A model generated the notes under the pieces. It searched no databases. It was given only the letters and a program-made list of their open reading frames with translations, and was not told the DNA's origin. From Ancylobacter oerskovii (lineage in GTDB: Bacteria; Pseudomonadota; Alphaproteobacteria; Rhizobiales; Xanthobacteraceae): a stretch of 64,000 nucleotides of DNA. The position numbers and the translations under genes were made by a program. The stretch spans positions 1 to 64,000 of the forward strand of contig NZ_JAHBGB010000041.1 in assembly GCF_018390555.1 (NCBI RefSeq). The letters are read 5' to 3'. Positions 27,609-38,789 of the stretch are shown here, piece by piece (the first letter of the stretch is position 1; the number at the start of each line of letters is the position of its first letter).

Positions 27609-28550
27609 ATGAACGCAGTAAGCCAGACCACTCTTGCCGACAGCGTCGCCTTCAGCGGCGTTGGCGTTCATTCCGGCAAGGCGGCGCGCATGACCGTTGC
27701 TCCCGCCCCCGCCGATGCCGGCATCGTCTTCCACCGTGCCGACGCCGCCCGCTCGGTGCGCGTCTCCCGCGACGCGGTGCGCGGCAGCGACCTCGCCACC
27801 GTGCTGCGCGACGCCGACGGCCCGGCCGTCTCCACGGTCGAGCATCTTCTCGCCTGCTTCGCCGGCCTCGGCATCGACAATGCCCGCGTCGAGATCGACG
27901 GGCCGGAAGTGCCGATCCTCGACGGCAGCGCCGACGAGTTCGTCGCCGCCATCGATGAGGCCGGCATCGTCGAGACCGCCCATGCCCGCCGCTATCTCAA
28001 GGTGCTGAAGACCGTCCGCGTCGAGACCGAGAGCGGTTTCGGCGAGCTCTCGCCCTATGACATGGGCTTCCGGCTCGAGGTCGAGATCGACTTCGCCCAC
28101 GCGGCCATCGGCCGCCAGCGCTATGCCGCCACCCTGTCGCCGGACGTGTTCCGCCGCGACCTGGCTCCCGCCCGCACCTTCGGCTTCCTCAGCGACGTGA
28201 ACCGCCTCTGGGAAGCCGGCTATGCGCTCGGCGCCTCGCTGGAGAACACCATCTGCATCAGCGAGGACGGCGTGGTGAACGAGGGCGGGCTGCGCTGGTC
28301 CGACGAGTTCGTCCGCCACAAGGCGCTCGACGCCGTGGGCGACCTCTCGCTCGGCGGCCTGCCGATGCTGGCGCGCTACCGCTCCTATCGCGGCGGCCAC
28401 AAGCTCAACTTCGCCGTGGTGGACGCGCTGCTCGCCGACCGCTCGGCCTATGAGATCGTCGAGGCCCGGCTGCCCAGCCGCCGTGCCCTGCGCGGCACCG
28501 CCGGCCTCGGCGTCGCGGTGGCGATGCCGGCCCACGCGCCGGAGCTCTGA
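27609..28550 (+). CDS. lpxC: UDP-3-O-acyl-N-acetylglucosamine deacetylase
   Basis: LpxC carries out the committed, zinc-dependent step of lipid A synthesis. The 313-residue protein has SGVGVHSGKAARMTV at the start and the zinc ligand His79 in VEHLLACFAGLGIDN. ILDGSADEF, the catalytic loop FRRDLAPARTFGF, then EFVRHKALDAVGDL with the second zinc ligands and GGHKLNF complete the site. All key residues are present. Its place after ftsZ follows the common proteobacterial order, but here a terminator and a 305-base spacer lie between. Confidence 0.96.
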   Translation: MNAVSQTTLADSVAFSGVGVHSGKAARMTVAPAPADAGIVFHRADAARSVRVSRDAVRGSDLATVLRDADGPAVSTVEHLLACFAGLGIDNARVEIDGPEVPILDGSADEFVAAIDEAGIVETAHARRYLKVLKTVRVETESGFGELSPYDMGFRLEVEIDFAHAAIGRQRYAATLSPDVFRRDLAPARTFGFLSDVNRLWEAGYALGASLENTICISEDGVVNEGGLRWSDEFVRHKALDAVGDLSLGGLPMLARYRSYRGGHKLNFAVVDALLADRSAYEIVEARLPSRRALRGTAGLGVAVAMPAHAPEL

Positions 28551-28732
28551 AACGGCTCGGACCGGACGCCGGCCGCCGCCGGCGCCGCGGGATTCGCTGC
28601 GGACAGCTTGCCCTTGGCATCCCAGCCGCCATAATCCCGACGGAAAGCGGCGCTAGCGGCTAGACAGGGACTTGTGTGCCGGGCAGGGGCCGCGGCAGGG
28701 GGCGATGGCTCCCGGATCGGGATCGAAAGCTG

Positions 28733-29611
28733 ATGCGTCTTCTCCATCTCGCCGGCCGCAACATGCCGGCGCCGCGAACCGTTCGTGTCGCCCGCCTGTT
28801 CGCGCTGGCCTTCGCCGCCCTCCCGATGGCCGGCTGCGCCAATCTCTTCGATACCAAGGAAGAAGAGCTGGTCGTGCCCGACGTGCCGGCCGAGCAGCGC
28901 TACAATGAGGGGCTCACCCTCATGCAGAAGGAAGATTACGCCGGGGCGCTGACGCGCTTCGAGGACGTCGACCGCCAGCACCCCTATTCGGAGTGGGCGC
29001 GCAAGTCGATGCTGATGATCGCCTACATCAATTATTCCCAGGGCAAGTATGACGAGTGCATCGGCGCCGCCAAGCGCTACCTCGCTTTGCATCCCGGCTC
29101 GCCCGACGCCGCCTACGCCTCCTATCTGGTGGCGGCCTCGAATTTCGACCTCATCCCCGACATCTCCCGCGACCAGACCCGCACCCAGCGGGCGATGGAC
29201 GCGCTCGACGAGGTGGTGCGCAAATATCCCGATACGGAATATGCGGTCAGCGCCAAGAAGAAGCTGGAGGTCGCCCGCGACCAGCTCGCCGGCAAGGAGA
29301 TGATGATCGGGCGCTACTATCTCGAGCAGCGCAACTATGCCGGCGCGATCAACCGCTTCAAGGTGGTGGTCACGCGCTACCAGACCACCCGCCACGCCGA
29401 GGAGGCGCTCTACCGCCTGACCGAGGCCTATATGGCGCTCGGCGTCGTCAACGAGGCGCAGACCTCGGCGGCGGTTCTCGGCTACAACTTCCCGGAAAGC
29501 AGCTGGTACAAGGACGCCTACAAGCTGGTCGAATCGCGTGGCGTCAACCCGCAGATGAACCAGCAGTCCTGGATCGCCAAGGCCTTCCAGGGCTTCAAGC
29601 TGGGCTCCTGA
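28733..29611 (+). CDS. bamD: Outer-membrane assembly lipoprotein BamD
   Basis: BamD is the essential lipoprotein of the BAM complex that inserts beta-barrel proteins. The signal peptide ends in the lipobox LPMAGC, with the lipidated Cys at residue 35 for this start; an ATG 30 bases later would give a shorter signal. TPR repeats follow, with the family blocks AEQRYNEGLTLMQKEDY, DVDRQHPYSEWARKSMLM, KRYLALHPGSPDAAYASYL and NYAGAINRFKVVV. 292 residues. recN follows after 131 bases, as in many Rhizobiales. Confidence 0.93.
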   Translation: MRLLHLAGRNMPAPRTVRVARLFALAFAALPMAGCANLFDTKEEELVVPDVPAEQRYNEGLTLMQKEDYAGALTRFEDVDRQHPYSEWARKSMLMIAYINYSQGKYDECIGAAKRYLALHPGSPDAAYASYLVAASNFDLIPDISRDQTRTQRAMDALDEVVRKYPDTEYAVSAKKKLEVARDQLAGKEMMIGRYYLEQRNYAGAINRFKVVVTRYQTTRHAEEALYRLTEAYMALGVVNEAQTSAAVLGYNFPESSWYKDAYKLVESRGVNPQMNQQSWIAKAFQGFKLGS

Positions 29612-29661
29612 CGCCCCGCCCGGCTTGCGGTTTCCCCCGGCGATTTCTCGCCGGACGGCGT

Positions 29662-29676
29662 GAACACAACGCGAAA
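29662..29676 (+). promoter_or_regulatory. Near-consensus alphaproteobacterial LexA box before recN
   Basis: GAAC-ACAACGC-GAAA matches the alphaproteobacterial SOS box GAAC-N7-GAAC with one mismatch, 66 bases before the recN start codon. recN is an SOS gene in many bacteria, so location supports the call; the mismatch is the reason for low confidence. Confidence 0.4.
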
Positions 29677-29742
29677 ATGCTCTAGAACCTGCCTTGCGCC
29701 GGCGGCCCGCTTCGCCGGCGGGATTCGCTTCGGAGCTGACGC

Positions 29743-33904
<4,162 letters not shown>

Positions 33905-33952
33905 GCCGCCGGTCCGTCCGCCGCCGGGATTCATCACACCGAGGAACTTGCC

Positions 33953-34510
33953 ATGGCCGATACCGCGCTGCTGCTGATCGACATCCAGAACGACTATTTC
34001 CCCGGCGGCAAATATCCGCTGGCGGGCATCGAGGAGGCGGCGACCGAAGCCGCCCGCCTGCTGGAGGCGGCGCGTCGCCAGGGACACGGCGTGGTGCATG
34101 TGCGGCACGAGGACCCTTCGCCGGATGCCGGCTTCTTCGGCTATGGCACCACCGGCGCGCAGATCAATCCCGCCGTCAGCCCGCGAGAAGGCGAGCCGGT
34201 GGTGGTCAAGCGGAACGTCAACGCCTTCCTCGACACCGGCCTCGACGCCACCCTGAAGGCGCAGGGAACCTCCCGGCTCGTCATCGTCGGGGCGATGAGC
34301 CATATGTGCGTGGATGCGGCGACGCGGGCGGCGCTCGATCTCGGCTACGAGGTCACGGTGGCGCATGATGCCACGGCGACGCGCGACCTCGATTTCGGCG
34401 GCACCGAGGTGCCGGCGGCGAGCGTGCAAGCGGCCCTGATGGCGGCGCTGGAATTCGCCGGGGCCCGGCTGAAGCGCGGCGCCGACGTGGCACAGGACTG
34501 GGGCGCCTGA
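33953..34510 (+). CDS. Isochorismatase-like cysteine hydrolase
   Basis: A 185-residue hydrolase of the isochorismatase/nicotinamidase superfamily. The presumed catalytic triad is Asp10 (LLIDIQNDYF), Lys86 (VVVKRNVNAF) and Cys119 (GAMSHMCVDAATRAA), with the usual cis-peptide segment before the Cys. It lacks the metal-binding histidine pattern of true nicotinamidases, so the substrate is open: small amides or related molecules. It starts 48 bases after ligA on the same strand. Cytoplasmic by absence of signals. Confidence 0.85.
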   Translation: MADTALLLIDIQNDYFPGGKYPLAGIEEAATEAARLLEAARRQGHGVVHVRHEDPSPDAGFFGYGTTGAQINPAVSPREGEPVVVKRNVNAFLDTGLDATLKAQGTSRLVIVGAMSHMCVDAATRAALDLGYEVTVAHDATATRDLDFGGTEVPAASVQAALMAALEFAGARLKRGADVAQDWGA

Positions 34511-34565
34511 GGAAGCTTCGGTCGGGCTATGCCGGCCCCGGTTTTCCGCTCCGCCCCCTGATCAA

Positions 34566-34680
34566 CCTCATCCGGAGGTGCCCGGCCACGGGCCGGGCCT
34601 CGAAGGATGATCGCCCGGGTATGGGGTGCGCTTCGCCGAGCATCCTTCGAGGCTCGCTGCGCTCGCACCTCAGGATGAGG
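34566..34680. repeat. Palindromic repeat pair, copy C
   Basis: The best preserved copy. Unit 1, 34566-34609, begins CCTCATCCGGAGGTGCCCGG and ends CCTCGAAGGATG. Unit 2, 34641-34680, begins CATCCTTCGAGGCTCGC and ends CACCTCAGGATGAGG. The two units mirror each other across a 31-base spacer, so the whole can fold as two hairpins or one long one. Confidence 0.9.
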
Positions 34681-34738
34681 GGGCTTCGGCAATGCGCGGC
34701 GTTGTCGCGCCGGCCCGGCGAAGGCTCCACAACCAAAA

Positions 34739-34780
34739 GAAGGGCCGCGGCGCGGGGGAAGCGCGGCGGCCCTTCTCTTT
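34739..34780. terminator. Bidirectional Rho-independent terminator
   Basis: GAAGGGCCGC (34739-34748) pairs with GCGGCCCTTC (34766-34775), followed by TCTTTT on the plus strand and TTCTTTT on the minus strand. It suits the convergent cysteine hydrolase and DUF3309 genes. Confidence 0.75.
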
Positions 34781-34847
34781 TGGAGCGGCGGCCCGGCAGG
34801 GGCGGAGCGCTCCAGCTACGCGGCATCTCCTTCGGACGGCCGGTGCG

Positions 34848-35000
34848 TCACACGCGACCGGTGAGCATCATCACGATGAGAATAACCAGAAGAATCGTGA
34901 CAAGTCCGCTCGGGCCGTAGCCCCAGCTGCGGCTGTATCCCCAGCTGGGCAGTGCGCCGACCAGGATGAGGATCAGGATGATCAGAAGAATAGTGGTCAT
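34848..35000 (-). CDS. DUF3309 small membrane protein
   Basis: A 50-residue protein with two hydrophobic spans (TTILLIILILILVGALPSWG and GLVTILLVILIVMMLTG) joined by an aromatic turn (YSRSWGYGPSG). This length and the LPxWGYSRxWGYGPSG centre match DUF3309, a family of tiny membrane proteins common in Rhizobiales with no assigned function. The start at 35000 was chosen because it begins the first span; the frame is open upstream but unlike the family. The gene is alone between two other units, ended by the shared terminator. Confidence 0.85.
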   Translation of the reverse strand: MTTILLIILILILVGALPSWGYSRSWGYGPSGLVTILLVILIVMMLTGRV

Positions 35001-35211
35001 GGTGGCGTCTCCATCGCGTCCCGTAGACTTGAGCCGTTCGGTCGGGTTGCGGGAAGAACGCCACTCCTTCACGATGGTTCCATTGAACCGTCATGGACAC
35101 TATCAGCCGGCCCGCCGCGATTGCGGGCGCATGGCGGCCGCGCGCGCGAGGCGGCCGTAACGCATTCCGTGAGGCCCGGACCCGTTCCGGCCCGGCGCGC
35201 CCGGGGGCCGC

Positions 35212-37050
35212 TCAGCCCTGCAGCGGCGCGGTGGCCTCGATGAGCCAGCCGGCGACCTCGGCCTCGCCCTCGACCAGCGGCCCGATCAGTTCGCGCACCC
35301 GGGCATGGTAGTCGTCGAGCCAGGCGATCTCCTCGTCGGTGAGCAGCACCGGGTCGATCACCCGCCGGTCGAACGGGGCGAAGGTGATGGTCTCGAAGCC
35401 GAGGAGCTCGCGCTCGCCGCCCGGCGGGGTCGGCTCGGGGCGCACCACGACGAGGTTCTCCAGCCGGATGCCGAAGGCGCCCTCCTTGTAGAAGCCGGGC
35501 TCGTCGGACAGCACCATGCCGGCCTCCAGCGGCACGGTGCCGAGCTTGGAAATGCGCGCCGGCCCCTCATGCACCGAGAGATAGGCGCCGACGCCGTGGC
35601 CGGTGCCGTGATCGAAATCCAGCCCGGCCGCCCACAGGAACTGGCGGGCGAAGGGATCGAGCTGGGCGCCCGACGTGCCCTTGGGGAACACGGCGCGGGC
35701 CACCGCGATATGGCCCTTGAGCACGCGGGTGTAGCGGTCGCGCATCTCGTCGCTGGGCGCGCCCACCGGTAGGGTGCGGGTGACGTCGGTGGTGCCGTCC
35801 TCATATTGCGCGCCGGAATCGATGACGAACAGCTCGCCGGGGTTGAGCCGGCGGTTGCTCGCCTCGCTGACCCGGTAGTGCGGCAGCGCGCCGTTCGGCC
35901 CGGCGCCGGCGATGGAGGGGAAGGACAGGTCCTTCAACAGGCCGGTGTCGCGCCGGAAGGTTTCCAGCGCGGCGACGCAGCCGATCTCGGTGAGCGCGCC
36001 GCCCGGTGCCTCGCGGTCGAACCAGGCGAGGAAGCGCACCAGCGCGGCGCCGTCGCGCAGATGCGCGGCCCGCATGCCGGCGAGCTCCGCCTCGTTCTTC
36101 GCCGCCTGCATCAGCGCGACCGGGCTCGCCCCGCGCGAGATCTTGCCGCCCGCCGCCTCGATGCGGCTGGCGAGCTGCGCCGGGGCGGTGGCCTGGTCGA
36201 GACGGATGGTGGCGCCGCCGGCCGCCGCCAGATCGAGCGCGCGTTCCAGCATCACCGGCTCGGCAATCTCGGCATGGGCGGCCAGCGCGTCGCGCACCGC
36301 GTTGGAGAGCTTGCGGGCGTCGACGAACAGCGTCGGGCGGCCCTCCTGCGGCACGATGGCCCAGGAAAGCGGCAGCGGGGTGAACGACACGTCGCCGCCG
36401 CGGATGTTGAAGGTCCAGGCGACGCCGTGCGGATCCGACAGCACGACGGCGTCGAGCTTCTCCGCCGCGAGCTTCTCGCGGATGCGGGCGAGCTTCGACG
36501 CGGTGGTCTCGCCGGCAAGGGCGGGGTCGCGCAGCGTGACCGGGGCCGTCGGGGCGGCGGGGCGATCCGCCCACACCGCATCGATCGGGTTGCCGTCCAC
36601 CGCCACCAGCGCGGCCTCCGCGCCGGCCGCCGCCTTGCGCAGCCGCTCCAGCGTCTCGGACGTGACCAGCCACGGGTCATAGCCCAGCCGGGCGCCGGCC
36701 GGCAGATGCGCGGCGAGCCAGGCCTCCGGGGTCTGCTGCGCCAGCGGCACTACCGTATAGGCGGAGGGATCGGTCTGGGCGGCGGCCTGGATGGTGTAGC
36801 GCCCGTCCACCACCAGGGCGGCCTCGTCGCGCAGCACCAGGGCGATGCCGGCCGAGCCGGTGAAGCCGGTGAGCCAGGCGAGCCGCTCGTCGCAGGGCGG
36901 CACATATTCGTTCTGGTGGGCGTCGGAGCGCGGCACCACGAAGCCGTCCAGCCCGCGCCGGCCGAGTTCGGCGCGCAACAGCGCGAGATGGGCGGCGCCA
37001 AGCTCGGGCGCGGCGGAATCGGCGAAGGACTGGAACCGGGATTCGAACAT
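35212..37050 (-). CDS. pepP: Xaa-Pro aminopeptidase (aminopeptidase P, M24B)
   Basis: Removes N-terminal residues that precede proline. The 612-residue protein has two creatinase-type N-terminal domains (residues about 15-310) and the pita-bread metallopeptidase domain. Metal ligands are visible in VIDSGAQYEDGTTDVTRTL (two Asp), the HGTGHGVGAYLSVHEGP histidine block, and downstream Glu residues in LSDEPGFY and GIRLENL. A C-terminal extension (ETITFAPFDRRVIDP...) resembles the M24_C domain of eukaryotic-type enzymes. The start at 37050 fits the family; an earlier ATG at 37080 is less likely. Cytoplasmic. Confidence 0.93.
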   Translation of the reverse strand: MFESRFQSFADSAAPELGAAHLALLRAELGRRGLDGFVVPRSDAHQNEYVPPCDERLAWLTGFTGSAGIALVLRDEAALVVDGRYTIQAAAQTDPSAYTVVPLAQQTPEAWLAAHLPAGARLGYDPWLVTSETLERLRKAAAGAEAALVAVDGNPIDAVWADRPAAPTAPVTLRDPALAGETTASKLARIREKLAAEKLDAVVLSDPHGVAWTFNIRGGDVSFTPLPLSWAIVPQEGRPTLFVDARKLSNAVRDALAAHAEIAEPVMLERALDLAAAGGATIRLDQATAPAQLASRIEAAGGKISRGASPVALMQAAKNEAELAGMRAAHLRDGAALVRFLAWFDREAPGGALTEIGCVAALETFRRDTGLLKDLSFPSIAGAGPNGALPHYRVSEASNRRLNPGELFVIDSGAQYEDGTTDVTRTLPVGAPSDEMRDRYTRVLKGHIAVARAVFPKGTSGAQLDPFARQFLWAAGLDFDHGTGHGVGAYLSVHEGPARISKLGTVPLEAGMVLSDEPGFYKEGAFGIRLENLVVVRPEPTPPGGERELLGFETITFAPFDRRVIDPVLLTDEEIAWLDDYHARVRELIGPLVEGEAEVAGWLIEATAPLQG

Positions 37051-37086
37051 GACTGCACTCTTCGGGAAAAAGGGGCGCAACGGCCG

Positions 37087-37716
37087 TCAGGCGCGGCTTT
37101 GCATGGCGCGGCCGGCGTCCCACAGCGATTTGGCGCCGAAGGCGATGAACATCAACCCGACCAGCCGGGTGATGAAGGTGCCGTGGCGCATGAAGACCCG
37201 CCGCACCGGCGCGAGCCCGGCCGCCCAGACCAGGATGATGTCGGCGGCGATGAAGCCGAGGAAGGCGGCGGCCATCAGCACCGGCGCGTCGCTCCAGGCG
37301 AGCGAGGTGGCGTAGCTGGCGGTCAGCGCCGTGTACATGGCCACCGACACCGGATAGGCCTTGGGGTTGGTGAGGCCGAACAGGATGCCGGTGACGAGCG
37401 GCCGGCCCGCCCCGATGGGCGCGCCGCCGCCGCCCTTCGAGGTGAGCGCCCTGATGCCGAGCCAGCACAGGTAAAGGCCGCAGGCGATGCCGAGCAGATC
37501 GAACAAAGTCGGCCCGAGCTGGTTGACCCCGATGATGGCGGCGAAGGCCAGCGTACCCCAGAACAGGTCGCCCACCAGGTGCCCGCTGACGAAGCGCACC
37601 CCGGCGGCGCGGCCCTGCGCGGCGGAGAGCGAGAACAGCGCCAGGAAGGCGGGACCCGGCATCAGCACGTAGAGCGCGCCGGCGAGCGCCGTCATCGTAA
37701 AAAGTCCGTAGGACAT
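37087..37716 (-). CDS. LysE/RhtB-type amino acid exporter
   Basis: A 209-residue inner-membrane protein with six spans, typical of the LysE family that exports amino acids such as lysine, threonine or homoserine lactones. The family block MPGPAFLALFSLSAAQGRAAGVRFVSGHLVGDL follows the first span, and GLTNPKAYPVSVAMYTAL lies in the middle. The start at 37716 was chosen because the longer frame has no membrane character. It is divergent from the solute-binding protein gene, with a 98-base shared promoter region. Substrate not known. Confidence 0.88.
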   Translation of the reverse strand: MSYGLFTMTALAGALYVLMPGPAFLALFSLSAAQGRAAGVRFVSGHLVGDLFWGTLAFAAIIGVNQLGPTLFDLLGIACGLYLCWLGIRALTSKGGGGAPIGAGRPLVTGILFGLTNPKAYPVSVAMYTALTASYATSLAWSDAPVLMAAAFLGFIAADIILVWAAGLAPVRRVFMRHGTFITRLVGLMFIAFGAKSLWDAGRAMQSRA

Positions 37717-37814
37717 GTTCGGGAAACCGGCTGGACGAGGAGAGAGCTTTGCGCCAGCATCGGCCCGATCCCTTGGTACGTCAATCTGACCGCCCGGCAA
37801 TGGAGCCTCGCCAC

Positions 37815-38609
37815 ATGACCCGGACGGCTTCGCGCCGGCTGGCGCTCGCCGCACTCGGCCTTGTCGCCGCGCTTTTCTCGGCGCCGGCGCCGGCGGCCGC
37901 GCAGCTGACGGTCGGCGTGCACCATGACAACCGGCCGTGGGAATTCCGGGACGCTTCGGGCAACTTCGTCGGCTTCGACATCGACATGATGGAGGCGCTC
38001 GGCGAAAGGCTGGGCGTGGCGGTGGAACTGCGGCCGCTGGGCTTCGGCCAGCTCTTCGAGGAGCTGGAGGCCGGCCGGCTCGACGCGGTGGCCTCCAGCA
38101 TCACCGCCACCCCGGAACGGAGGCTGCGCTTCGACTTCACCCAGCCCTATTACCGCACCTCGCAGGCGGTGGTGGTGCTGAAGAGCGCCGGCATCAAGGA
38201 CCTGGCGGGCCTGTCGGGGAAGATCGTGGCGACGACCCCGAACTCCACCAATGCGCGGTGGCTGGAGGCCAATAAGGGGCACCAGGCGATTCGCGCCATC
38301 CGCTATGTCGACGGGCTGGACGAGGCGCTGGCCCTGCTGCGCGGCGGCGAGGTGGCGGCCTATTTCGGCGACGAGCCGGCGCTGCTCTATGCGCTGCTCG
38401 GCAGCCGCGACCTCGCCGTCGTCGCGCGGCTGCCGACCCAGGAGGCCTACGCCATCATGCTCGGCAAGGGCTCGCGCTGGAAAGCGCGGCTCGACGACGC
38501 GCTGGCGGCGCTCAAGGCGAACGGCCAGATGGTGACCATCCACCGCAAATGGTTCGGCAATCGCCCGTCGGTGGATTCGCCGATCTACCGCATCCTGCCG
38601 CGGGATTGA
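37815..38609 (+). CDS. Periplasmic solute-binding protein, amino acid type (SBP_bac_3)
   Basis: A 264-residue secreted protein with a signal peptide (residues 1-29, ending APAAAQ). The two-lobed family 3 binding fold follows: WEFRDASGNFVGFDIDMMEALGERLG, the GFGQLFEELEAGRLDAVASSITATPERRLRFDFTQPYY block, and KWFGN near the end. Such proteins deliver polar amino acids to ABC permeases, but no permease or ATPase gene is beside it. It may serve a distant transporter or act as a sensor-linked binder. The start at 37815 gives the complete signal peptide. Confidence 0.85.
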   Translation: MTRTASRRLALAALGLVAALFSAPAPAAAQLTVGVHHDNRPWEFRDASGNFVGFDIDMMEALGERLGVAVELRPLGFGQLFEELEAGRLDAVASSITATPERRLRFDFTQPYYRTSQAVVVLKSAGIKDLAGLSGKIVATTPNSTNARWLEANKGHQAIRAIRYVDGLDEALALLRGGEVAAYFGDEPALLYALLGSRDLAVVARLPTQEAYAIMLGKGSRWKARLDDALAALKANGQMVTIHRKWFGNRPSVDSPIYRILPRD

Positions 38610-38789
38610 CCGCGGAACGCGCTTCGGTCTCGCCAAACGGGCATGCCGATGCCATTTTGTTCTCCTAATGAATCGCTGGCGCCGGGCGGGTGAAGGCAGA
38701 GAGAGCTTTCGCGGACCCGGCCGCCAGCTTATTGAGGCGCATGCGCCTTCCGATCGGCCGGACGACAAGACCGGCCGGAAACCGCCCTG

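Larger units (their letters stand above)
34511..34847. other. Spacer with repeat pair and bidirectional terminator
   Basis: No gene is seen. The spacer between two convergent genes holds palindromic repeat copy C (34566-34680) and a strong hairpin at 34739-34775. Frames that cross the repeat show only repeat-derived sequence. Confidence 0.6.

Noticed and set aside
34511-34847. Repeat copies taken as a possible CRISPR array or IS ends
   Set aside because: Only two mirror-image units per site, no regular spacers, no transposase and no target duplication visible.
38659-38673. GTTC-N7-GAAT before uvrD as a possible LexA box
   Set aside because: Only the first half matches GTTC-N7-GTTC; the second half differs at two positions, so it is too weak to call.
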